Shown one piece after another: positions 42,868 through 50,290 of a stretch of DNA of 64,000 nucleotides (position 1 is its first letter; each line of letters begins with the position of its first letter). The notes under the pieces were generated by a model. The model saw nothing but the letters and a program-made list of their open reading frames with translations, searched no databases and was not told the origin of the DNA. This DNA is from Flavobacterium fluvii (GTDB lineage: Bacteria; Bacteroidota; Bacteroidia; Flavobacteriales; Flavobacteriaceae), in assembly GCF_900129545.1 (NCBI RefSeq), contig NZ_FQWB01000003.1:248001-312000 (forward strand), in the 5' to 3' direction. The translations under genes and the position numbers were made by a program.

Positions 42868-43167
42868 ATGCAAAAGCCAATTAAAATTCTTTGGGATATT
42901 CAAGCCAAAGCTGATTTAAAATTAATCTTTGAATTTATTAAATTAAAATCTCCTCAAGGGGCAAAAAATGTCATTAGTGATATTATAGCCCAAAGTAAAA
43001 GTATTCATTTTGTTGAGCAATATCAAATTGATGAATTTTTGGGAGAACCCTATCGAAGAATGATTGTTAGAGATTATAAAATTATTTATAAAATCCATTC
43101 TACAACAGAAATTCGTATTCTTCAAATTTTTGACACTCGTCAAAATCCGGTAAAACTTAAAAAGTAA
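42868..43167 (+). CDS. ParE/RelE superfamily toxin
   Basis: The 99-residue protein fits the RelE/ParE fold: ILWDIQAKADLKLIFEFIK, a helical hairpin, then the strands with EPYRRMIVRDYKIIYKI and ILQIFDTRQNP. ParE members poison gyrase, RelE members cleave mRNA; the DTRQNP ending is common in the ParE-like side. The gene directly follows its antitoxin with a one-base gap. Both genes are more AT-rich than their neighbours, in keeping with horizontal gain. Confidence 0.85.
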   Translation: MQKPIKILWDIQAKADLKLIFEFIKLKSPQGAKNVISDIIAQSKSIHFVEQYQIDEFLGEPYRRMIVRDYKIIYKIHSTTEIRILQIFDTRQNPVKLKK

Positions 43168-43206
43168 GCAGGATAAATTCTGTTTAAAATCATAAAAAAA
43201 TAAAGA

Positions 43207-44010
43207 ATGAAATATAAAATGCTGGTGGTGGATATGGACGACACTTTGTTGACCGATGACCACGAAATATCAAACGAAAACAAGGAAATGCTTTTGAAAG
43301 CACAGGAATTGGGAGTTTACGTGGTTTTGGCTTCGGGCAGGCCTACCTCTGCGATGATTGAATTTGCCAAAGAATTGCAATGTGACGTGAATAATTCCTT
43401 CATGATTTCTTTTAATGGTTCAACTATTACAGACCTGAAAGAAGACAAAGTGCTGTTTGAACACTCCTTGACCAAAGAACAAATCCATTCCATTTACGAT
43501 TTCAGTCAGCAAAACAACACGCATATCATCACTTATTTAGAGGATAAAATTATCAGCGAGACGAGTTCAGAATATATCGATGTTGAAAGTACCATCACGG
43601 GCTTGGAGCATATAATTGTCCCGAGTTTTAAAGATGCGGTAACCACTTCGGCAGTGAAATGTTTGTTGTTGGAAGAACCAAGTTATCTGAAAACGGTGGA
43701 GCCAATATTGAAAAACGCCATGCCCGATTTGAGTGTTTGCATGTCGAAACCTTTTTTCTTGGAAGCTGCACCAAACGGAGTTGACAAAGGAGCCGCCATT
43801 CAAATCTTGGCCAAAAAACTAAATATCCATCAAAGTGAAATCATCGCCATTGGAAATGCCGGAAACGACTTGACAATGGTACAATATGCCGGATTGGGCA
43901 TTTGGGTTGACAATGTTGATGCTGAATTAAGAGAATTTGGCGACGTTGTCGTGGCTTCGAACAATGATCACGGTGTTGCCGAAGTGGTGAGGCGATTTAT
44001 TTTGGAGTAA
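43207..44010 (+). CDS. Cof-type HAD-IIB family phosphatase
   Basis: The 267-residue protein has HAD motif I (VVDMDDTLL, Asp9 and Asp11), motif II (LASGRPT), a type IIB cap, motif III (DKGAAIQILAKKL) and motif IV (IAIGNAGNDLTM). Cof-type enzymes dephosphorylate sugar phosphates, pyridoxal phosphate or FMN; the substrate cannot be read from sequence. The alpha/beta hydrolase gene follows after six bases. Confidence 0.92.
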   Translation: MKYKMLVVDMDDTLLTDDHEISNENKEMLLKAQELGVYVVLASGRPTSAMIEFAKELQCDVNNSFMISFNGSTITDLKEDKVLFEHSLTKEQIHSIYDFSQQNNTHIITYLEDKIISETSSEYIDVESTITGLEHIIVPSFKDAVTTSAVKCLLLEEPSYLKTVEPILKNAMPDLSVCMSKPFFLEAAPNGVDKGAAIQILAKKLNIHQSEIIAIGNAGNDLTMVQYAGLGIWVDNVDAELREFGDVVVASNNDHGVAEVVRRFILE

Positions 44011-44016
44011 AAAATT

Positions 44017-44823
44017 ATGCAAACGTTCCGATTTATGATATTGTCACTTTTTACATTCTTTGGAGCAATTTATTTGCTTTATGTTAGTTATGTTTATTGC
44101 AATCAGGGAGAACTGATTTTTATTGCAAATAAACTTCCCAATGATTATAAATTTGAATTCAATCAGAATTTTGAAGAATTAAATATTCCTTCATTTGATA
44201 ATAAAAAATTAAATGGATTATTATTCAAAACGCCAAATCCAAAAGGATTAGTCTTTTATCTTCACGGAAATGCAGGTTCACTTGATACTTGGGGATCTAT
44301 TGCTAAAAATTATACTGATTTAGGATACGATATTTTTATTTTGGATTATAGAGGTTTTGGGAAAAGTGAAGGAGAAATAGAGAGTCAAGATCAAGTTTTT
44401 AAAGATTTAACTTTTGCGTATAACAAACTGATAACGAAGTATGATAGGAATAAAGTTGTAATAATTGGGTATTCTATCGGAACTGGATTGGCAGCCTATT
44501 TGGCATCAGTTGAAAAGCCTGAAAAACTAATTTTGCAAGCACCTTATTATAATTTTATTGAATTTTCAAGTGGAAGGGTTCCTTTTGTTCCTGACTTTTT
44601 GAAGAAGTTTAAATTTGAAACCAATAAATATATCGTAAAAGTGAAATCACCAATTTATATCTTTCACGGGAATAAAGATCAAGTGATTTCTTATGATAAT
44701 TCAATTCGAATGCAAAAACTTTTGAAACCCGACGATAAAGTTTTTATTTTGGATGGTCAAAATCATTTGAATATGAATGAGAATCCTGATTTTCAAGAAG
44801 AATTGAAAGTAATTTTGGAGTAA
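44017..44823 (+). CDS. membrane-anchored alpha/beta hydrolase
   Basis: The 268-residue protein has an N-terminal membrane helix (FMILSLFTFFGAIYLLYVSY) and an alpha/beta hydrolase domain with FYLHGNAGS (oxyanion region), nucleophile elbow GYSIGTG, acid FHGNKDQVIS and histidine in DGQNHLNM. It resembles the YsgA/serine aminopeptidase S33-like group. The substrate is unknown. It is probably cotranscribed with the HAD gene. Confidence 0.85.
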   Translation: MQTFRFMILSLFTFFGAIYLLYVSYVYCNQGELIFIANKLPNDYKFEFNQNFEELNIPSFDNKKLNGLLFKTPNPKGLVFYLHGNAGSLDTWGSIAKNYTDLGYDIFILDYRGFGKSEGEIESQDQVFKDLTFAYNKLITKYDRNKVVIIGYSIGTGLAAYLASVEKPEKLILQAPYYNFIEFSSGRVPFVPDFLKKFKFETNKYIVKVKSPIYIFHGNKDQVISYDNSIRMQKLLKPDDKVFILDGQNHLNMNENPDFQEELKVILE

Positions 44824-44857
44824 TTGATTTTGTGAAACCAATTCTACATTCCTAAAA

Positions 44858-44887
44858 TTGCTCAATTCCTCAATTAATCTATCTTTG
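44858..44887 (+). promoter_or_regulatory. promoter of ABC-F gene
   Basis: TTG (44858-44860), 19 bases, then TATCTTTG (44880-44887) match the -33/-7 consensus, about 62 bases before the start codon. Confidence 0.6.
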
Positions 44888-44949
44888 CAACTTTCAAAAA
44901 AATCGCTAATCGATTAAACGATTAATCGAATAAACAAATCAACAAAAAA

Positions 44950-46584
44950 ATGATTACAGTTAACGATATCTCCGTTCAATTTGGCGGAACAACTTTATTT
45001 AGCGACGTTTCTTTCGCCATCAACGAGAATGACAAAATTGCCCTTATGGGTAAAAATGGTGCCGGGAAATCAACGCTTTTAAAGATTATTGCAGGTCAAA
45101 GCAAACCATCAACGGGAAATATTTCGGCACCAAAAGAAGCGGTTATCGCTTATTTGCCGCAGCATTTATTGACTACCGATGGCGCAACGGTTATGGAAGA
45201 AGCATCAAAGGCTTTTGGGGAAATTTTCAAGATGAAAGCCGAAATCGACGAAATTAACGAACAATTGACCATTCGAGCCGATTATGAAAGCGATGCTTAC
45301 ATGAAATTAATAGAAAGAGTTTCGGACTTGAGCGAGAAATTCTATGCCATTGAAGAAGTGAATTACGAAGCCGAGGTGGAGAAAATCTTGACTGGATTGG
45401 GTTTTCTTCGAGAAGATTTTTCGCGTCAAACATCGGAGTTTTCTGGTGGTTGGAGAATGCGAATCGAATTGGCCAAAATCCTTTTGCAAAAACCAGACTT
45501 GATTTTGCTGGATGAGCCAACAAACCACATGGATATTGAAAGTATTCAATGGTTGGAAGATTTCTTGATTAATGCTGCCAAAGCTGTTGTGGTAATCTCA
45601 CACGACAGGGCTTTTGTCGACAATATTACCAATCGTACCATTGAAGTGACCATGGGACGAATTTATGATTACAAAGCCAAATATTCCCATTATTTGGAAT
45701 TGAGAAAAGACAGAAGGATTCATCAACAAAAAGCATACGACGAGCAACAAAAATTCATTGCAGACAATCAGGCATTTATTGATAGATTTCGTGGTACTTT
45801 TTCGAAAACAGATGCGGTTCAATCGCGCGTAAAAATGTTGGAAAAATTGGTTATTGTCGAGGTTGATGAAGTAGACACATCGGCTTTGAAATTAAAATTT
45901 CCGCCTGCTGCCCGTTCCGGGCAATATCCCGTGATTGTAAAAGAAATGTCCAAGTCCTATGGCGACCACGTGGTTTTCAAGGATGCCAATATCGTGATTG
46001 AAAGAGGTCAGAAAGTTGCTTTCGTTGGGAAAAATGGGGAAGGAAAATCGACGATGATCAAAGCCATCATGAAAGAAATAGGTGTTGATACAGGTTCTGT
46101 AGAAGTGGGGCACAATTCGCAAATTGGTTATTTTGCCCAAAACCAGGCCGCTTTATTGGATGAAAATGCCACTATTTTTGAAACCATCGATGCTATTGCC
46201 GTGGGTGATGTCAGAACCCAAATCAAGAATATTTTGGGAGCCTTCATGTTTCACGGTGATGACATTACCAAGAAAGTAAAAGTGCTTTCGGGTGGCGAAA
46301 AAACGCGTTTGGCAATGATAAAATTATTGTTGGAACCAGTGAATTTATTGATTCTCGATGAGCCTTCGAATCACTTGGACATGAAAACCAAAGACATCAT
46401 CAAAGACGCTTTGCGCGATTTTGACGGAACATTAATCTTGGTTTCGCACGACAGGGATTTCTTGGATGGACTGGCCACAAAAGTTTTTGAATTTGGAAAC
46501 AAAAGAGTAAAAGAACATTTTGAAGATATTAGCGGTTTCTTGGCACATAAAAAAATGGTAAATTTAAGCGAGATTGAAAAGTAG
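44950..46584 (+). CDS. ABC-F family ATPase (YbiT-like)
   Basis: The 544-residue protein has two ABC domains joined by the charged ABC-F linker (about 240-310, KAYDEQQKFIADNQAFIDRF), with Walker A motifs GKNGAGKSTLLK and GKNGEGKSTMIK and signatures FSGGWRMR and LSGGEKTR. There are no membrane segments. ABC-F proteins bind ribosomes and affect elongation or antibiotic protection; the closest type seems to be YbiT. It has its own promoter and no evident operon partner. Confidence 0.92.
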   Translation: MITVNDISVQFGGTTLFSDVSFAINENDKIALMGKNGAGKSTLLKIIAGQSKPSTGNISAPKEAVIAYLPQHLLTTDGATVMEEASKAFGEIFKMKAEIDEINEQLTIRADYESDAYMKLIERVSDLSEKFYAIEEVNYEAEVEKILTGLGFLREDFSRQTSEFSGGWRMRIELAKILLQKPDLILLDEPTNHMDIESIQWLEDFLINAAKAVVVISHDRAFVDNITNRTIEVTMGRIYDYKAKYSHYLELRKDRRIHQQKAYDEQQKFIADNQAFIDRFRGTFSKTDAVQSRVKMLEKLVIVEVDEVDTSALKLKFPPAARSGQYPVIVKEMSKSYGDHVVFKDANIVIERGQKVAFVGKNGEGKSTMIKAIMKEIGVDTGSVEVGHNSQIGYFAQNQAALLDENATIFETIDAIAVGDVRTQIKNILGAFMFHGDDITKKVKVLSGGEKTRLAMIKLLLEPVNLLILDEPSNHLDMKTKDIIKDALRDFDGTLILVSHDRDFLDGLATKVFEFGNKRVKEHFEDISGFLAHKKMVNLSEIEK

Positions 46585-46648
46585 AAACTTTTTTTTGTAA
46601 ATTAGCCTTACAAATAATGGTTTAAATAATTAATTTCAATCAAAATAT

Positions 46649-47851
46649 ATGAAAAATAAATTTTTATCAATAGTGTTGTTGTTGTCGAGTTTGTTTAGTG
46701 TGGCTGCTTTTGCACAAACTAAAGACAAGCCGGTTTCATTAGGATTGCCAGGTGATGATTTGGATCTTTATGCTGTATTGGAAGTGTTTCAAAAAGCTAA
46801 AACTATTGAAGGTTTTGAAAAAACATTGAATGACAGTAAAACTGGTGTCAATAATTTAGATTTGGATAAAGACAAAAAAATAGATTTCATCAAGGTAATT
46901 ACGAACAAAGAGGATGATGATTTTAGTTTTATTCTCCAAGTTCCGGTAAGCAAGACAGAAAACCAGGATGTTGCGGTTATTTTTGTTTCAAAAGATAAAG
47001 CTGGTCAAATTTCTATACAGGTTGTAGGAGATGAAGATATGTATGGTAAGGACTATGTTGTAGAGCCTAAAGGTGCCAGTTCTTCTGGAGGAGGTACGGC
47101 AAATCCTGGATATAACGGTGGCAGTTCTGAAACAATGAATCTTCCAGCACAAACAGCTCCAACGACGACTGTGGTAGTTCAATCGGCGCCAATTGTGCAA
47201 TATGTGTATTCTCCTGCTTACGTGCCTTATTATCCTCCTTACTATTACGGATATTATCCTCCATATTTTCATCCAATTGTACCAATTGCACGTGCTGTTT
47301 TTTGGGCAAATAATTTCCATTGTCATGGAGGTTATTATGGAGGTTACCATGGTAATGTAAATATTAACGTAAACCACGTAAACCATTTTAATAATTACAA
47401 CAATAATTCCAGAAATAGATCCAATACGGTAGCCAATAACAAGGCTAGAGGCGATTATGGAAATGGTAGAGGTAGTGCAGGTAACAACAATAGAGCGAAT
47501 AATAACAATAGAGCAAATAACAATAGAGCAAATAATAATAGAGGAAATAGTGCGTCACCAAGACCTTCGACTTCCGACAGGTCTTCATCGCGTGAATCAG
47601 GATCAGCAAGACCTTCGACTTCCGACAGGTCTTCATCACGTGAATCAGGATCGTCAAGACCTTCTACTTCCGACAGGTCTTCATCACGTCAATCCTCGTC
47701 GAGTAATTTTTCTCGTCCATCAAGTTCATCCAGCAATTATTCTCGTCCATCGTCTTCATCCTATGGTGGTGGTAGAAGTGGAGGAGGTTATAGCGGTGGC
47801 GGTAGAAGTGGCGGCGGCGGCGGAATGCGCGGCGGTGGTGGAAGAAGATAA
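46649..47851 (+). CDS. secreted protein with low-complexity C-terminus
   Basis: The 400-residue protein has a signal peptide (FLSIVLLLSSLFSVAAFAQ), a folded domain of about 120 residues (DDLDLYAVLEVFQKAKTIEG) and then disordered regions. These are a Pro/Tyr-rich stretch (VPYYPPYYYGYYPPYF), an Asn-rich stretch, three 16-residue copies like RPSTSDRSSSRESGSS, and a Gly/Arg tail. I do not recognise a catalytic domain; related proteins in flavobacteria are hypothetical. It may be a surface or matrix protein. Confidence 0.75.
   Translation: MKNKFLSIVLLLSSLFSVAAFAQTKDKPVSLGLPGDDLDLYAVLEVFQKAKTIEGFEKTLNDSKTGVNNLDLDKDKKIDFIKVITNKEDDDFSFILQVPVSKTENQDVAVIFVSKDKAGQISIQVVGDEDMYGKDYVVEPKGASSSGGGTANPGYNGGSSETMNLPAQTAPTTTVVVQSAPIVQYVYSPAYVPYYPPYYYGYYPPYFHPIVPIARAVFWANNFHCHGGYYGGYHGNVNINVNHVNHFNNYNNNSRNRSNTVANNKARGDYGNGRGSAGNNNRANNNNRANNNRANNNRGNSASPRPSTSDRSSSRESGSARPSTSDRSSSRESGSSRPSTSDRSSSRQSSSSNFSRPSSSSSNYSRPSSSSYGGGRSGGGYSGGGRSGGGGGMRGGGGRR
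47561..47704 (+). repeat. three tandem 48-bp repeats inside CDS
   Basis: Units begin at 47561, 47609 and 47657 (AGACCTTC(G/T)ACTTCCGACAG). They encode the RPSTSDRSSSR repeats; the third copy diverges at its end. Confidence 0.85.
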
Positions 47852-47887
47852 TGGAATAATTGTCGATTGATTTCGTCTGAATTTAGA

Positions 47888-47931
47888 TAAAAAAAGGGGC
47901 TGTTTCTTAGTTGAAACATCCTTTTTTTTTA
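47888..47931 (+). terminator. terminator between converging genes
   Basis: AAAAAAGGGGCTGTTTC and GAAACATCCTTTTTTTT form an imperfect stem flanked by A and T runs. Confidence 0.7.
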
Positions 47932-48231
47932 TAATCGAATTCCCGGAGGAAGCAATTCTTTGTAAACCGGATTTTTTTTGAAAAAGACCACAATTTTGGG
48001 AAGAATGGGAACTACTTTCAGCTTCCTTTCGATGGCAATTGCCATAATTTCTTTGAGCAAATTAGAAATGAATTCTTCGTCGTCAAATAAATCCGGTACA
48101 TTGAGTTTGGTCAAAAATATTTTTTTTTCCTGAAAAGAGTATTCGACCGTAACCAATCCTTTTTCGGTCATAGTTTCAAATTGTCTGGCAAAAGTATTGT
48201 CCTTGATTTCAATAATGACTGCTGCATCCAT
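47929..48231 (-). CDS. short GNAT-type N-acetyltransferase (YidJ/CG family)
   Basis: The 100-residue protein (VEYSFQEKKIFLTKLNVPDL, then KLKVVPILPKIVVFFKKNP) resembles the short acetyltransferase family PF14542, one-domain GNAT proteins of about 90-100 residues. The usual CPYV-type end is replaced by VPILPKIVVFF. Substrates are unknown. It is a single gene converging with the preceding one. Confidence 0.7.
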   Translation of the reverse strand: MDAAVIIEIKDNTFARQFETMTEKGLVTVEYSFQEKKIFLTKLNVPDLFDDEEFISNLLKEIMAIAIERKLKVVPILPKIVVFFKKNPVYKELLPPGIRL

Positions 48232-48580
48232 AATAATTTGTTTTGTTTCATTGGCACTTCAACCAAAAGTATTTTTGATTCAGAATTGATATTGATTTCA
48301 AATGGGATTAAAACCAGTTGTTTTTGTCTTAAGAAGTAATAAGAATTGTAAAGGTATCGATTTGATTTTCAATATCAAACGATTTCTTGACGTATCTCGA
48401 CAGGATAGTTTTTTTTGTCAGGAGATATTCACAAGAGCGGGATGGTTTTAAATGAAATGAGATTTTTGATTGTAATTTTATTTGGTAATTATGGCGTCGA
48501 AATGTCATTTAGTTCCAATAAAAAAATTAATTTTATACAAAATCAAATCGATAGCGTTGCAAAACGGCTTAACCCCAATT
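48232..48580. other. intergenic spacer
   Basis: No gene is supported. ATTTTATTTGG at 48475-48485 could be a -7 element for the hydrolase gene starting at 48581; it would exclude the upstream in-frame ATG at 48482 as start. Confidence 0.4.
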
Positions 48581-49237
48581 ATGAATAAAATTCCTGTTTA
48601 CATGATGCCTGGTTTGGCGGCCAATTCGTTAATTTTTGAAAATATTAAATTGCCTGAATCTACTTTTGAAATTCATTTGCTGGATTGGGAAACTCCCATG
48701 GGCAATGAGACTTTATCGAGCTATGCCGAAAGAATGGCGAAATTGGTAAAACACGAAAAGGCTGTTTTGATTGGGGTTTCTTTTGGTGGTGTTTTGGTTC
48801 AAGAAATGGCTAATTTCCTGAATTTGAGAAAATTGATTATTATTTCCAGCATCAAATCAAATTTGGAACTACCGCTTCCAATGAAAATAGCCAAGACTAC
48901 CAAAGCGTATAAATTAATGCCTACGAGTCTGTTCCAAAATATTGAGGCATTGGTGAAACTATCTTTTGGGAATGCCGTTAAACAAAGACTCAATTTATAC
49001 CAAAAATACATGTCAATGCGTGAAAAGGTATATTTGGATTGGGCAATTAAACAAATGGTTTTGTGGAACAGGGTAGAAGAGGATAAAAACGTGGTTCACA
49101 TACATGGGGATGCCGATGCTGTTTTTCCGATAAAAAACATCAAGAATTGTATTGTGATAAAAGGAGGGACGCACATCATGATTCTGACCAAATACAAATG
49201 GTTGAACGAAAACTTGCCCCGAATTATTTTGGAATAA
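48581..49237 (+). CDS. alpha/beta hydrolase
   Basis: The 218-residue protein (start MNKIPVYMMPGLAANSLIFE) has the nucleophile elbow GVSFGG, the acid in HGDADAVFP and the histidine in KGGTHIMI, a full triad. It lacks a signal peptide. An ATG at 48482 would add 33 residues that look non-conserved and lie over a putative promoter, so the inner ATG is chosen. The substrate is unknown. Confidence 0.82.
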   Translation: MNKIPVYMMPGLAANSLIFENIKLPESTFEIHLLDWETPMGNETLSSYAERMAKLVKHEKAVLIGVSFGGVLVQEMANFLNLRKLIIISSIKSNLELPLPMKIAKTTKAYKLMPTSLFQNIEALVKLSFGNAVKQRLNLYQKYMSMREKVYLDWAIKQMVLWNRVEEDKNVVHIHGDADAVFPIKNIKNCIVIKGGTHIMILTKYKWLNENLPRIILE

Positions 49238-49277
49238 AAAAATCAGCCCCGAATTAGTTTAATTCGGGGCTGATTTT
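49236..49277. terminator. bidirectional terminator
   Basis: AAAATCAGCCCCGAATT and AATTCGGGGCTGATTTT form a 17-bp stem with loop AGTTT, flanked by A and T runs. Confidence 0.9.
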
Positions 49278-49304
49278 AATCGTGGTAAAAGAATGTGGAG
49301 AAAA

Positions 49305-49820
49305 CTATAGTTTCTTCATTTGTTCCTTCATCATCTTGATTTGGTCTGCCAACATATTTTGTTTGTCCAATTTTTTGGCTTCGTTCAATAAATTGGTGGC
49401 TTCCAGTTTTCTTCTGCGGGTCATGGCCACTCCGGCAAGATTTAATTTGGCAACAGCCAAATCCATGTCCATAGACAATCCCAATTCAATCGCTTTCTTG
49501 AAATATTTCTCGGATTGATTGATGTTGGTTTGCGAAAGCATGATTCCGTGCAAATAATTGAAGTAACCTTGTTGTTTTCTCACCAAAGCAGTTTCTGGAT
49601 TTTTGATGTAAGCCAACCATTTTTTGGCGCCTTCGAAATCTTGTTTTCTTAGTTTTAGGAAAGCCAATAGTATAAATTCGTTTTTGTAGTAAAGAAAAAT
49701 TGGAATAGCCGATAATAATACAAGAAAGATTCCGTTACCAATGTTACTTTCGGTAAATTGCCAAATGCCTGTAATTACAATAAGTCCAGCGATAATAAGT
49801 TTAATAATTCTATGAAACAT
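49305..49820 (-). CDS. DUF2892/TPR-type membrane protein
   Basis: The 171-residue protein begins MFHRIIKLIIAGLIVITGIW with two membrane segments (to about residue 55), followed by TPR-like helices (KYFKKAIELGLSMDMDLAVA and MTRRRKLEATNLLNEAKKLD). I chose the ATG at 49820; the longer frame to 49955 crosses the rpmH promoter on the other strand. The role is unknown; it is divergent from rpmH. Confidence 0.7.
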   Translation of the reverse strand: MFHRIIKLIIAGLIVITGIWQFTESNIGNGIFLVLLSAIPIFLYYKNEFILLAFLKLRKQDFEGAKKWLAYIKNPETALVRKQQGYFNYLHGIMLSQTNINQSEKYFKKAIELGLSMDMDLAVAKLNLAGVAMTRRRKLEATNLLNEAKKLDKQNMLADQIKMMKEQMKKL

Positions 49821-49882
49821 GATGTCTATATTTAAGATAGCAAAGATAGGAAAAGGAATTAAAAAAAAAATTATAAAACCAC

Positions 49883-49912
49883 TTGCCAGAAATAAAAGTC
49901 TTTGTATATTTG
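49883..49912 (+). promoter_or_regulatory. promoter of rpmH
   Basis: TTG (49883-49885), 19 bases, then TATATTTG (49905-49912), an exact -7 match, 72 bases before rpmH. Confidence 0.7.
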
Positions 49913-49984
49913 CACTCGGTTTTAGAATAACAGAATTCAAAACTACCAAAGACAATTAAATACATTTTTTAAAGATACAAAGCA

Positions 49985-50146
49985 ATGAGCAAGAGAACGT
50001 TTCAACCATCGAAAAGAAAAAGAAGAAATAAGCACGGATTTATGGACAGAATGGCTTCTGCAAATGGAAGAAAAGTCCTAGCTCGTCGTAGAGCCAAAGG
50101 AAGACACAAATTGACTGTATCTAGCGAACCTAGACATAAAAAATAA
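49985..50146 (+). CDS. rpmH: 50S ribosomal protein L34
   Basis: A 53-codon ORF reads [19 protein letters not shown], then [19 protein letters not shown], the L34 signature, and ends in KK. L34 is a small basic protein of the large ribosomal subunit. It has its own promoter and a terminator and lies just upstream of carB. Confidence 0.97.
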
Positions 50147-50165
50147 TGTTTTTATAAACATACAT

Positions 50166-50199
50166 AAAGGCGTTACTGTTATTAGTATCGCCTTTTTTT
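50166..50199 (+). terminator. terminator after rpmH
   Basis: AAAGGCG (50166-50172) and CGCCTTTTTTT pair, with ACT/AGT extending the stem inside. Confidence 0.8.
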
Positions 50200-50290
50200 A
50201 TACCTTATCATTAAAAATGGTTAAAGTCTAAGATTTTAAAGACACTTAAGCCACTTTGAATCATAAACTTTAAGTTAAAAAAACAAAAAA

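Noticed and set aside
47457..47870. 137-residue open frame on the plus strand overlapping the low-complexity gene
   Set aside because: It is the shifted frame of the repeat-rich gene at 46649-47851; it lacks a start context and its periodic Ile/Glu and Val runs are a by-product of the repeats.
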